A stretch of 64,000 nucleotides of DNA from Nocardia cyriacigeorgica (lineage in GTDB: Bacteria; Actinomycetota; Actinomycetes; Mycobacteriales; Mycobacteriaceae). A program made the translations under genes and the position numbers. The first letter of the stretch is position 1; every line of letters begins with the position of its first letter. Shown one piece after another: positions 18,651 through 26,576 of the stretch. The notes under the pieces were generated by a model that was given only the letters and a program-made list of their open reading frames with translations, made no database searches and was not told where the DNA came from. Location: the NCBI RefSeq assembly GCF_010858045.1, contig NZ_JAAGVC010000011.1, forward strand, positions 24,909 through 88,908, written 5' to 3'.

Positions 18651-19319
18651 CTAGGCGATGTTGAACGGCTCCGGCGCACTGCGGATCGCGCCCAGTTGCG
18701 CCACCACGGTGTACGCGCCCGCAGGAACCTGCACCCGCTCCCCCGCGCATTCCGGCTGCGAGGTCGCGCCGGTCCAGGTGACGGTGAAGGCGGCCTGCTC
18801 GCCCGGCTGCAAGGTGCGGACATCGGGCTCGCCGTCCGGATAGCAATCGGTGCTTGCCCACAGCCGCCGCTGGCCGTCGAGGGTGTGCACGGAGACCTGC
18901 TGGAGGCCCGAACCCGTATCGCGGGTGCAGGGATCGGCGGAAATATTGGTGATGACGATGCCGAAGACCGGCTGCTCACCCACCCGATAGGTGGGCTGGG
19001 CGACCGTCACCTTCACCGCGAGCGACTGATCCGAGCATTGACCGGCCGCTACCGGCGCGCCGCTGCTGGGGGTGCCGGAGCCGGACGGCGTGGACGATTC
19101 GGCCGCGGCTTCCTTCTTCGTCGAAGCCTGCCCCGCCGGCTTGTTCGTCTCGGTCGACGACGTCGCCGCCGCCTGGGTATCGCCGGGCGAATCCCCGCCC
19201 CGCGATACCGCGACCACCAGCCAGATCACCAGCACGAGCGCGACGACCAGTACGCCGATGGCAAAAACACGTCGCCGCCAATAGATCTCCGGAGGCAGCG
19301 GTCCATTCGGTTCCAGCAC
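18651..19319 (-). CDS. membrane-anchored protein, Rv3587c-like
   Basis: 222 aa with a single transmembrane helix at about residues 18-38 after a short cytoplasmic segment, a Ser/Thr/Ala-rich linker to ~85 and a C-terminal extracytoplasmic beta domain with several Cys (such as AGQCSDQ, TDCYPDG, PECAGE) that may form disulfides. Its place between radA and canB matches Rv3587c. The biochemical role is unknown. Confidence 0.75.
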   Translation of the reverse strand: MLEPNGPLPPEIYWRRRVFAIGVLVVALVLVIWLVVAVSRGGDSPGDTQAAATSSTETNKPAGQASTKKEAAAESSTPSGSGTPSSGAPVAAGQCSDQSLAVKVTVAQPTYRVGEQPVFGIVITNISADPCTRDTGSGLQQVSVHTLDGQRRLWASTDCYPDGEPDVRTLQPGEQAAFTVTWTGATSQPECAGERVQVPAGAYTVVAQLGAIRSAPEPFNIA

Positions 19320-19372
19320 GAGTCAACGGTAAGCGCACCGCTCGGCACAGCAACTCAGGGGCACGGCGTGTC

Positions 19373-19400
19373 GGGGCGTCAACCGTGTCGACGACGCCCC
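19373..19400 (-). terminator. hairpin after canB
   Basis: GGGGCGTC (19373-19380) and GACGCCCC (19393-19400) are perfect arms around a 12-base loop, 41 bases beyond the canB stop on the minus strand. No T tract is visible. Confidence 0.45.
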
Positions 19401-19441
19401 GTGCACCCACCGAGAGCTGGGCGTATGTGAGCGTTCGCGGC

Positions 19442-20065
19442 TCAGGCGACCTCGCCGATGTCACCGAGCGAGCTGTGCAGCTTGGCCCTGCCGTCGGCCA
19501 GGGTGTAGGTGACGCACGCGATCGCGAGCTGCCCGCTGGCGACCCGGTCGGCGATGATCGACGAACGCTGACGCAGCAGTTCGGCGGTCTCCTGGACGTG
19601 GCGCGCTTCGAACTCGTCGACGGTGGACAGTCCTTCGCGGCGACCGAGCAGCACCGACGGGGTGACGCGCTCGACCAGACTCCGGATGAACCCGCCGGGG
19701 ACCTCACCGCCGTCGAGGGCGTCGAGGGTGGCCTTCACCGCACCGCAGCTGTCGTGGCCGAACACCACGATCAGCGGCACGTTGAGGATCTGCACGCCGT
19801 ATTCGATGGAGCCGAGCACCGACGAGTCGACGACGTGGCCTGCCGTGCGCACCACGAACATGTCGCCGAGGCCCTGGTCGAAGATGAGCTCGGCGGCCAC
19901 CCGGGAATCACCGCAACCGAAGAGGATGGCGGTCGGATGCTGACCGCCGACGAGCTTGGCTCGATCCGCGGCGCCCTGATTAGGATGCAACAACGTGCCG
20001 TTGACGAAACGGTCGTTGCCGTCGCGAAGGGATTTCCAGGCGCTGATCGGGTTCGACTGAGGCAT
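19442..20065 (-). CDS. canB: beta-carbonic anhydrase
   Basis: 207-aa zinc enzyme interconverting CO2 and bicarbonate. The zinc ligands and catalytic dyad appear as FGCGDSRV (Cys, Asp, Arg) and GHDSCGAVKA (His, Cys). The start at 20065 has GGA five bases upstream and begins MPQSNPIS; the ATG at 20080 lacks a ribosome-binding site. Synteny with Rv3588c supports the symbol. It is divergent from mutY. Confidence 0.92.
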   Translation of the reverse strand: MPQSNPISAWKSLRDGNDRFVNGTLLHPNQGAADRAKLVGGQHPTAILFGCGDSRVAAELIFDQGLGDMFVVRTAGHVVDSSVLGSIEYGVQILNVPLIVVFGHDSCGAVKATLDALDGGEVPGGFIRSLVERVTPSVLLGRREGLSTVDEFEARHVQETAELLRQRSSIIADRVASGQLAIACVTYTLADGRAKLHSSLGDIGEVA

Positions 20066-20166
20066 GTGTCCATTTTGCACAGATCGTGTGTTACCGACGA
20101 GTCGGTTCCCGTTACGGGGCCGCTAACACCGTCTGGCCAGGCCCGAACGAACGCGGTGAGCAGCAG

Positions 20167-21078
20167 GTGAGGACGACGCCCGAGACAGCGACGGTGGACC
20201 CGGACGCCCTACTGGACTGGTACCGGGCCACCGCGCGAGATCTGCCCTGGCGCCGGCCGGGCGTGAGTGCCTGGCAGATCCTGATGAGCGAGATCATGCT
20301 CCAGCAGACACCGGTGGCGCGAGTCGAGCCGATCTGGCGGGAATGGGTGGCGCGCTGGCCGGTGCCCTCGGCCATGGCGGCGTCCTCGCAGGCGGAGGTG
20401 CTGCGGGCCTGGGGCAAGCTCGGCTATCCGCGCCGTGCGCTGCGGCTGCACGAATGCGCGCGGGTGCTGGCGAGCGAGCACGGTGATCGGGTGCCCGAGG
20501 ACGTCGAGGTGCTGCTCGGCCTGCCCGGCATCGGCGATTACACCGCCCGCGCCGTCGCGTGTTTCGCCTATGGGCAGCGAGTTCCGGTGGTGGACACCAA
20601 CGTTCGCCGGGTCGTTGCCCGCGCGGTACACGGGCGCGCCGATGCGGGTAATCCTTCGGCGAGGGATCTGCGCGAGACCGAGGCGCTGCTGCCCGCGTCG
20701 GTGCCGAGGGCCGCGACCTTCTCCGCCGCTCTGATGGAACTGGGCGCGCTGATCTGCACCGCCCGCTCCCCCGGCTGCGACAACTGCCCACTGCCGCGGT
20801 GCGCGTGGAACGAGGCGGGCAGGCCCGCTTCGCAGGTGGTGCGGCGCACGCAGAAGTACGAGGGCACCGACCGGCAGGCCCGCGGCCGGCTCATGGACGT
20901 GCTGCGTGATGCGGCCGGGCCGGTGGAACGGGTGCGGCTCGACATGGCATGGACCCGGGACCCGGGCCAGCGTGACCGTGCCCTGGATTCGCTGCTGGTG
21001 GACGGGCTGATCGAGCAGACCGCCGACGGGCTGTTCGCGCTGGCGGGCGAGGCCGGGCACCGCGAGCCCGGGAGCTGA
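20167..21078 (+). CDS. mutY: A/G-specific adenine glycosylase
   Basis: 303-aa base-excision repair enzyme removing adenine paired with 8-oxoguanine. The catalytic Glu lies in SEIMLQQT, the helix-hairpin-helix in LPGIGDYTA followed by the catalytic Asp in VDTNVRRV, and the [4Fe-4S] ligands in CTARSPGCDNCPLPRC. The C-terminal 8-oxoG recognition domain is short, as in other actinobacterial MutY. GTG at 20167 is preferred; the frame is open upstream to 20086 without a ribosome-binding site. Confidence 0.93.
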   Translation: MRTTPETATVDPDALLDWYRATARDLPWRRPGVSAWQILMSEIMLQQTPVARVEPIWREWVARWPVPSAMAASSQAEVLRAWGKLGYPRRALRLHECARVLASEHGDRVPEDVEVLLGLPGIGDYTARAVACFAYGQRVPVVDTNVRRVVARAVHGRADAGNPSARDLRETEALLPASVPRAATFSAALMELGALICTARSPGCDNCPLPRCAWNEAGRPASQVVRRTQKYEGTDRQARGRLMDVLRDAAGPVERVRLDMAWTRDPGQRDRALDSLLVDGLIEQTADGLFALAGEAGHREPGS

Positions 21079-21228
21079 GTTCGCGCACGAACCCGAGAAC
21101 CGGGGCCGGCCGACGCCGAGCCAAGAGCCTGACTTGCGTTCGCCGACGCAAACCCCTGAGCCGGGCTCGAGCTCGCCGATACGAATCGGGGCCGAGCCGG
21201 CCGAGTGGAGCCCGGTCCGAGTTGACGC

Positions 21229-22113
21229 TCAGCACGTCTCGGTATCGGTCGCCGCTCTCGAATTCCCTGGGCCGACCGCCCGTTCGCCCGCATTGTGCGC
21301 ATCATCGACGCGACCATGCGCGGCAGTCCGAGTCCTCGCGGTGCAGTCGACGGTACCGTTCGATCCCTCGGTCCCGAGCACCCCGCCGAGGAACCGGGTC
21401 ACCTCCGCCCGATAACGCTCGGGCTGATCGTCGTGCACCAGGTGGCCCGCGTCGGGGACCAGCACGTATTCGGCCCCCGGATGGACCTCCGCCATGGCGC
21501 GCATCTGGCCCGGCGGGGTGATGGTGTGTTCGCCCTCGATCAGCAGCGCGGGCACGCGGATCGTGCGCCACTGGGCCCAGAAATCGCGCGTGCCCCATTC
21601 CTCGGAGATGTCGCGGAAGGTGGAGACCGAACCGTGCAGCCGGTAGCCGTCGGGGCCGTGGTCGAAGGAGGCGAGGAAGTAGCGTCCGGCGACGGGGCCG
21701 AAGAAGTCGAGCACCGCCCGCTCGTCCGGGAACGGCTGCGGCCAGGCCTCGATCATGGCCGCCCAGTGCGCGGCCGTTCGACCGGTGAAATCCGGGGCCA
21801 TATCCTCGACCACCAGCGCTTTCACCCGTTCGGGGAACTGCGCGGTGAACATCCAGGCGTGCAGCCCGCCCATCGAGTGCCCGATCACCACCATCGGCTC
21901 GGCGATGGGCGCGGTCGCGGCGGCCAGATCGGCGACGAACGCCTCGGTGCTCAGTTCGGCGGGGGCCGGCCTGCCGTGCCCGGCGGCGTCGAAGGTGTAG
22001 ACGTGGCCGAAGCCGCGCAGCCAGTCCAGGTGATCGCGCCAGGTGCGGGCGCTGCCCATCAGGCCGTGCAACAGCAGCAGCGGCGTGCCCGTCCCGCCTT
22101 CGTCGTACAACAC
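21229..22113 (-). CDS. alpha/beta hydrolase, Rv3591c-like
   Basis: About 294 aa. The oxyanion segment LLLLHGLMGSARTW, the nucleophile elbow GHSMGG (Ser) and a C-terminal GHLVHDDQP His complete the catalytic triad. The last ~40 residues are a polar low-complexity tail that may be non-structural. GTG at 22113 is used as the start; the frame remains open further upstream but would run through mhuD. Substrate unknown. Its position beside mhuD matches Rv3591c. Confidence 0.82.
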   Translation of the reverse strand: MLYDEGGTGTPLLLLHGLMGSARTWRDHLDWLRGFGHVYTFDAAGHGRPAPAELSTEAFVADLAAATAPIAEPMVVIGHSMGGLHAWMFTAQFPERVKALVVEDMAPDFTGRTAAHWAAMIEAWPQPFPDERAVLDFFGPVAGRYFLASFDHGPDGYRLHGSVSTFRDISEEWGTRDFWAQWRTIRVPALLIEGEHTITPPGQMRAMAEVHPGAEYVLVPDAGHLVHDDQPERYRAEVTRFLGGVLGTEGSNGTVDCTARTRTAAHGRVDDAHNAGERAVGPGNSRAATDTETC

Positions 22114-22192
22114 GTCCGCGATTGTGCCGCACCCATCGGTGATACCGGTCGCACCCGGCCGCGGTCGCGGGACAAGGGGGCACAATCGTGGC

Positions 22193-22513
22193 ATGTCTGT
22201 TGTGAAGATCAATGCGATCGAGGTTCCCGAGGGCGCGGGCCCCGAGCTGGAGAAGCGGTTCGCCCACCGGGCACACGCGGTGGAGAACTCGCCCGGCTTC
22301 CTAGGTTTCCAGCTGCTGCGTCCGACCGCGGGCGAGAACCGGTACTTCGTGGTGACGCAATGGGATTCGGAAGAGTCCTTCGCCGCCTGGCGCGACGGCC
22401 CGGCCCGCGAGGCGCATGCGGGCCAGCAGCAGAAGCCGGTCGCCACCGGTGCCTCGCTGCTCGAATTCGAGGTCGTGCTCGACGTCGCGGGCAAGGCCGC
22501 CTCCGCGAGCTGA
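22193..22513 (+). CDS. mhuD: heme-degrading monooxygenase MhuD-type
   Basis: 106-aa ABM-fold enzyme that opens heme to release iron without CO production (mycobilin chemistry in M. tuberculosis). Asn7, Trp66 and His75 fall at exactly the residue numbers of the key MhuD active-site residues. The start is ATG 22193; it is divergent from the hydrolase. It would allow iron acquisition from host heme. Confidence 0.9.
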   Translation: MSVVKINAIEVPEGAGPELEKRFAHRAHAVENSPGFLGFQLLRPTAGENRYFVVTQWDSEESFAAWRDGPAREAHAGQQQKPVATGASLLEFEVVLDVAGKAASAS

Positions 22514-22584
22514 CGCCCTATTCGCCACGGCAGCCGTCGCCATCCGATATTGACGACGGCCGCCGCGGGGTGTCACAGTTCGAG

Positions 22585-22720
22585 GGACAAACGCGTAGGT
22601 GACGCGGGAATCCGGTGCAAATCCGGAGCGGTCGCGCCACTGTGTTCCAGCCACCGGGTTCGGTGCCGGAAAGCCAGACACCGGCACCTTCGCGACCACT
22701 TCGACGGGACGCGTTTATCC
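22585..22720 (+). promoter_or_regulatory. cobalamin (B12) riboswitch
   Basis: The leader carries the adenosylcobalamin aptamer landmarks: GGGAATCCGGTGCAAATCCGG at about 22605-22625, the CACTGTG region and the B12-box element AGCCAGACACCGG (22672-22684). P1 is closed by AAACGCGT (22589-22596) with ACGCGTTT (22709-22716). The P1 3' arm ends six bases before the AAGGAGG ribosome-binding site of cbtB, so control is probably at translation initiation, switching cobalt uptake off when B12 is plentiful. Confidence 0.92.
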
Positions 22721-22734
22721 CAAGGAGGACTGCA

Positions 22735-22938
22735 ATGGCCTTCGTGCACACCCCTGGCGTATCCGCCCGGGTCACCGATTCCCTGGCCACCGTGCTCATC
22801 ACGGTCGGTGTCGTTCTGCTCGCTCTGCTCACCCTCTACCTGGTCGGATTCGATCAGGGCGCCATCTCGCGCAGCGGGATGTTCATGCATGAGCTGATGC
22901 ACGACGGACGCCACCTGCTGGGTCTTCCGTGCCACTGA
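22735..22938 (+). CDS. cbtB: CbtB small subunit of predicted cobalt transporter
   Basis: 67-aa protein with one transmembrane helix (about residues 18-38) and the characteristic His-rich C-terminal motif HELMHDGRHLLGLPCH, thought to bind cobalt. It has a near-perfect ribosome-binding site (AAGGAGG, 22722-22728) directly after the B12 riboswitch and overlaps cbtA by ten bases. CbtB and CbtA are known riboswitch-linked cobalt transporter candidates. Confidence 0.92.
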   Translation: MAFVHTPGVSARVTDSLATVLITVGVVLLALLTLYLVGFDQGAISRSGMFMHELMHDGRHLLGLPCH

Positions 22939-23723
22939 TCGGAACTCTGCGCACCCTCTTGCTTCGTGGTCTGCTGGCCGGCCTGATCGCCGGCCTGCTG
23001 GCGGGCACCGTCGGCTATTTCGTCGGCGAGCCCAAGGTGGAGGCGGCCATCGCCATCGAGGAAGCCGGCGCGGCCGCCGAATCCGGCGGACATTCGCACG
23101 GCGAACAGCCCTCCGCCGGTCACTCCCATGGCGACGAGGAAGAACCGCTGGTCAGCCGTAGCGGCCAGAAGGCGGGCCAGTTCCTCGCGCTCGGGCTGGC
23201 CGGGATGGCGTTCGGTGCGATCTTCGGTGCCGTCGCCCACGTCGCGCGGCGCTACACCGCGCTGTCGGGGCCGAAGCTGGCCCTCGGGCTCGGCATCGGC
23301 GGCTGGGCCGCGATCATCGCCGTGCCGTTCTTCAAGTACCCGGCCAACCCGCCTGCGGTCGGCGATCCGGAGACGATCAACGACCGGACGCTGCTGTGGC
23401 TGGCGGCGGTGCTGCTCGGCCTGGCCGCCGTCGGGGCGGGCGTATACGTCTGGAAGCTGCTGGCCGGCCGCCCGGATACCCTCCGGCTCACCGCGGGTGT
23501 GGCCGCCTTCGTGCTGCTCACCACCATCGGCTACATCGTTCTGCCGGGCGTGAACGAGGTGGGCGCCGACTTCCCGGCGAGCCTGCTGTGGGAGTTCCGG
23601 ATCTCCTCACTCGCGGTCTCGACGACGCTGTGGGCCTGCCTCGGCCTCGGCTACGCCATGCTCACCGAGTTCGCCGGCCGCACCGATGCCCCGGTGCGAG
23701 AGGCGGCTACCGCCGCGGGCTGA
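22929..23723 (+). CDS. cbtA: CbtA cobalt transporter subunit
   Basis: 264-aa membrane protein with six predicted helices and, between helices 1 and 2, an extracytoplasmic His-rich loop containing GHSHGE and GHSHGDEEE (about residues 55-75) that could collect Co2+. The GTG start lies inside the end of cbtB. The pair supplies cobalt for cobalamin synthesis and is controlled by the upstream riboswitch. Confidence 0.92.
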   Translation: MPLIGTLRTLLLRGLLAGLIAGLLAGTVGYFVGEPKVEAAIAIEEAGAAAESGGHSHGEQPSAGHSHGDEEEPLVSRSGQKAGQFLALGLAGMAFGAIFGAVAHVARRYTALSGPKLALGLGIGGWAAIIAVPFFKYPANPPAVGDPETINDRTLLWLAAVLLGLAAVGAGVYVWKLLAGRPDTLRLTAGVAAFVLLTTIGYIVLPGVNEVGADFPASLLWEFRISSLAVSTTLWACLGLGYAMLTEFAGRTDAPVREAATAAG

Positions 23724-23747
23724 TCCCGCATCGAGAAGCACACAGGA

Positions 23748-23780
23748 CAGTGTCGGTATCCGTGACCGGCACTGCCTTTT
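23748..23780 (+). terminator. intrinsic terminator after cbtA
   Basis: CAGTG-T-CGGT (23748-23757) pairs with ACCG-G-CACTG (23765-23774), one mismatch, followed by CCTTTT. It is 25 bases past the cbtA stop and is one of the few T-tailed terminators in the window. Confidence 0.7.
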
Positions 23781-23876
23781 CGCCGGAGGTTCCGGGCTTC
23801 CCGATTCGGGGGTGCGGCCTTCGCGCCGATGGCCGCCCAGGCTTTCCGTTGCGGAATGGACCCGGGCGGTGCCGAC

Positions 23877-24320
23877 TCACGACTCCAGTGCGGCGTCCAG
23901 GGTGATGTTGTCGACCCCGGCGAGGGCCTTGCTGACCGGGCAACCGGCCTTGGCGGCTTCGGCGGCGGTGCGGAAGCCGGCCTCGTCGAGACCGTCGACG
24001 CGGCCGCGGACGGTGATCTTGATTCCGCTGATGCGGAAGCCGCCCGCCGGATCCGGCCCGAGGGTGACATCGGCGGTGACGTCGAGGCTGCGCGGGGTGG
24101 CGCCGGCATTGCCGATCTCGGCCGACAACGCCATCGCGTAGCAGGACGAATGCGCGGCCGCGATCAGTTCCTCCGGGCTTGTGGTGCCCTCGGCGTTGTC
24201 GGCGGCCCGCTTCGGGAACGACACGTCGTACTTGCCTGCGCCCGAGCTGGCCAGCTCGACCTGTCCGGTGCCGTCCTGCAGGCCGCCGGTCCATGCGGTG
24301 CGCGCGGTACGTGTGGGCAT
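23877..24320 (-). CDS. OsmC-type organic hydroperoxide reductase
   Basis: 147-aa OsmC/Ohr superfamily peroxidase that reduces organic hydroperoxides using two Cys. The peroxidatic Cys is in AHSSCYAMALS and the resolving Cys in KAGCPVSKAL; the motif TSPEELIAAAHSSC is the OsmC subgroup signature. The ATG at 24320 follows AAAGGA; the in-frame ATG at 24377 is less likely. Confidence 0.92.
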   Translation of the reverse strand: MPTRTARTAWTGGLQDGTGQVELASSGAGKYDVSFPKRAADNAEGTTSPEELIAAAHSSCYAMALSAEIGNAGATPRSLDVTADVTLGPDPAGGFRISGIKITVRGRVDGLDEAGFRTAAEAAKAGCPVSKALAGVDNITLDAALES

Positions 24321-24380
24321 CACAGTCCTTTCCACGATCGGTTTGTCGGTAGGTTCTCCGCTCGAACCTACCCGCACCGC

Positions 24381-24836
24381 TCAGACCGCGGCGGAAGTTC
24401 GTTTGTCCAGCTGCTCGAGGACGGCGGGCCACGCGGCGCGATGCCGATCGCAGGCTTCCTGGTTCGGGAACCCGCTGTGCCGCAGCTTGATTCGAATGCC
24501 GCGTGGCTGTTTCACGAATTCCACCCGGACCACGGTCTCCGCACCCTCGGTGCCGCCCGCGCCGGTGACCCAGGTCAGCTCGATGCGGCGGTCCGGCTCG
24601 AGCCGAAGGAAGCGACCGTAATGCGGGACGGGCGTGCCCTGATTGTCGGCTTCGAAGTAGAAGGGTTCACCCACCTGCGGGCGCATGCGAACCGATTCGG
24701 GGATCGCGAACCAGATATCGAAGCCCTGGGTCCAGGCCAGGTACAACAATGTCGGTGACGCGGTCATGACCCGTTCGACGGTGAGCTCGTGAGGCCGTGC
24801 CGACAGGTCCGGATAACGCACATGCTGATCGACCAT
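24381..24836 (-). CDS. SRPBCC (AHSA1-like) family protein
   Basis: 151-aa START/Bet v1-like domain protein with the pattern VERVMTASPTLLYLAWT, a central YFEADNQGTPVPHYGRFL segment and a C-terminal amphipathic helix. The family binds hydrophobic ligands or assists dehalogenation-type or stress proteins; no specific ligand can be predicted. It lies 60 bp upstream of the OsmC gene on the same strand. Confidence 0.78.
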   Translation of the reverse strand: MVDQHVRYPDLSARPHELTVERVMTASPTLLYLAWTQGFDIWFAIPESVRMRPQVGEPFYFEADNQGTPVPHYGRFLRLEPDRRIELTWVTGAGGTEGAETVVRVEFVKQPRGIRIKLRHSGFPNQEACDRHRAAWPAVLEQLDKRTSAAV

Positions 24837-24896
24837 CAGACCGACCTTACCCGCGCGCCCGGGCCCGTCCGACCGTTTGCGGCAGCGGTGATCCGA

Positions 24897-25217
24897 TCAT
24901 CCGTGATCGGTCATCTTGGCCAGCACGATCCCGCCGACGATCAGCGACAATGCCACAAATCTTCCCGCGCTCAACGGATCACGATGCACGGCCACGCCGA
25001 GCACGACGGCCCCGACCGCGCCGATTCCGGTGAAGACCGCGTACGCGGTGCCGACCGGCAGCGTTTGCATGGCCCGCGACAACAGGTAGACCGCGAAGGT
25101 CCCGAGCGCGAAGCACAGCAGGGTCGGCAGCGGGCGGGTGAAATTCTCCGTCGGCTTGATGGACTGCGACCACGCGATTTCCACCAGCCCCGCGAGGCCG
25201 AGGATCAACCAGCTCAT
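24897..25217 (-). CDS. small multidrug resistance (SMR) family exporter, Gdx/SugE-like
   Basis: 106 aa with four transmembrane helices. The essential Glu is in AGLVEIAWSQ near residue 13 and the central motif LPVGTAYAVFTGIGAVGAV is shared with the Gdx (SugE) guanidinium exporter branch; such proteins work as dual-topology dimers exchanging substrate for protons. Its start overlaps the azoreductase stop (TGATG), so it is co-expressed and probably under the TetR-type regulator. Guanidinium or quaternary ammonium compounds are the likeliest substrates. Confidence 0.85.
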   Translation of the reverse strand: MSWLILGLAGLVEIAWSQSIKPTENFTRPLPTLLCFALGTFAVYLLSRAMQTLPVGTAYAVFTGIGAVGAVVLGVAVHRDPLSAGRFVALSLIVGGIVLAKMTDHG

Positions 25218-25864
25218 CAGTACCGCCCGGCCAGCTCACGCACCGTTTTCAGGGCCAGGTCATAGGAGCGCTCATGATCGGCGCGCAGGTGCGCAAGGCC
25301 CGGATCGAGCCGGGAATTGGCCAGCTCGGCATTCACGAACACCGCATCGCGCACGGCGAAATGACCGGCGAAGAAATCGCGCAGAAAGCGTTCCTGATGG
25401 TCGTAGCCGGCCTTCGGTGAACCGGGCGAGTAGGCCCCACCACGCGCGCTGGTCACCACGAACCGCCTGTGGCCCAGTGACATTCGCGGGAACGCCACCT
25501 GATCGATCCAGGCCTTCAGGACGGCCGGGATCGAATAGTTGTACATGGGCGTGCCGATCAGCACGACGTCGGCGGCGAGTAATTCCTCGAGCAGTGGCCC
25601 GGTGACGGACCAGGCCGCGCGCTGGGCCGGCGTGTGCGCCAATTCGCCGATGCGCTCCAGCTCGGTACTGCCGTTGGCCAGCACGAGATCGCACAGTTCG
25701 GTCCAGCCCTGGTCGATGAACGGCACCGGATCCAGTGCGAGATCGCGGTAGCGGTAATCGCCGTCCGGGTTGCCCGCGCGCCACTCGGCGGCGAAGGCAG
25801 CGCTCAGGCTGCGGCTTATCGATGGGTGGCGAGCGCTCGCATCGAGGTGCAACAGGGTGGTCAT
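25217..25864 (-). CDS. FMN-dependent NADH-azoreductase
   Basis: 215-aa flavodoxin-like-fold NAD(P)H dehydrogenase of the AzoR family, reducing quinones and azo compounds. LLHLDASARHP is the FMN phosphate loop and PMYNYSIPAVLKAWID the FMN ring-binding segment. The ATG at 25864 has GGAAGG six bases upstream; the ATG at 25870 is too close. Divergent from a TetR regulator across tandem palindromes and coupled to an SMR exporter, it looks like a xenobiotic detoxification operon. Confidence 0.9.
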   Translation of the reverse strand: MTTLLHLDASARHPSISRSLSAAFAAEWRAGNPDGDYRYRDLALDPVPFIDQGWTELCDLVLANGSTELERIGELAHTPAQRAAWSVTGPLLEELLAADVVLIGTPMYNYSIPAVLKAWIDQVAFPRMSLGHRRFVVTSARGGAYSPGSPKAGYDHQERFLRDFFAGHFAVRDAVFVNAELANSRLDPGLAHLRADHERSYDLALKTVRELAGRY

Positions 25865-25884
25865 CGACATCCTTCCGATCAAGC

Positions 25885-25897
25885 GGACATTGTGTCC
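25885..25897. promoter_or_regulatory. TetR operator, distal copy
   Basis: GGACA-TTG-TGTCC is a perfect palindrome with three-base spacer, 20 bp upstream of the azoreductase start. It shares its half-site with the copy at 25928-25944, centre-to-centre 45 bp. Confidence 0.65.
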
Positions 25898-25927
25898 ACT
25901 TACCTACGACGCGACTGTAGGGCAAAA

Positions 25928-25944
25928 GTGGACAGCTTGTCCAC
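25928..25944. promoter_or_regulatory. TetR operator, proximal copy
   Basis: GTGGACA-GCT-TGTCCAC is a perfect palindrome with seven-base arms, 30 bp before the TetR gene start. Two copies of the same GGACA/TGTCC half-sites in this 109-bp divergent region make autoregulation and control of the azoreductase-SMR operon likely. Confidence 0.7.
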
Positions 25945-25973
25945 ATAATCCTGGATCGGCTACAGTCGCGGGC

Positions 25974-26573
25974 ATGGATTCCCCTGCCGACCTGCTGGCC
26001 GGCGGTGCGGGCAGCGCTCCCGTCGAGCGCGCCGACGCCGCCCGCAATCGGGCCAAGGTGCTCACGGCGGCGGCCGAGCTCTTCGCCGCGCGCGATCCGC
26101 GCACGGTGACCATGGACGACATCGCCAAGGCCGCGGGCGTCGGCCGCGGCACCCTGTACCGCCGCTATCCGGATACGCATTCGATCGCCGTCGCACTGCT
26201 CGACGAACACGAACGGGCCCTGCAAGAACAGCTGGTGCGTGGCGCCCCACCGCTCGGCCCCGGCGCACCGCCGGCCGAACGGCTTGCCGCCTTCTACGCG
26301 GCCATGGTGGAACTGCTCGACACCCATTCCGGGCTGGTGCTCGGCGCCGAAACCGGCGGCGCCCGCTTCACCACCGGCGCGTACGGGTTCTGGTTCGCGC
26401 ATGTCCGTGCGCTACTGCGGGCTGCGGACGTGCCCGACCCCGACGCCATGGTCGACCCGCTGCTCGCACCGCTGGCGGCCGAGGTCTACCAGCAGCAACG
26501 CGCACGCGGCTTGGCCCCGGCACAGATCGCCGGGGCCTTGCGGCAGCTCGCGCACGCCCTGCTCGGGCGCTGA
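25974..26573 (+). CDS. TetR/AcrR family transcriptional regulator
   Basis: 199-aa repressor. The N-terminal helix-turn-helix reads RAKVLTAAAELFAARDP then MDDIAKAAGVGRGTLYRRYP, followed by an all-helical ligand-binding domain. The ATG at 25974 was chosen over the open frame upstream, which passes through the operators. It is divergent from the azoreductase operon and ends three bases before the convergent ABC permease gene. Confidence 0.9.
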   Translation: MDSPADLLAGGAGSAPVERADAARNRAKVLTAAAELFAARDPRTVTMDDIAKAAGVGRGTLYRRYPDTHSIAVALLDEHERALQEQLVRGAPPLGPGAPPAERLAAFYAAMVELLDTHSGLVLGAETGGARFTTGAYGFWFAHVRALLRAADVPDPDAMVDPLLAPLAAEVYQQQRARGLAPAQIAGALRQLAHALLGR

Positions 26574-26576
26574 GAT

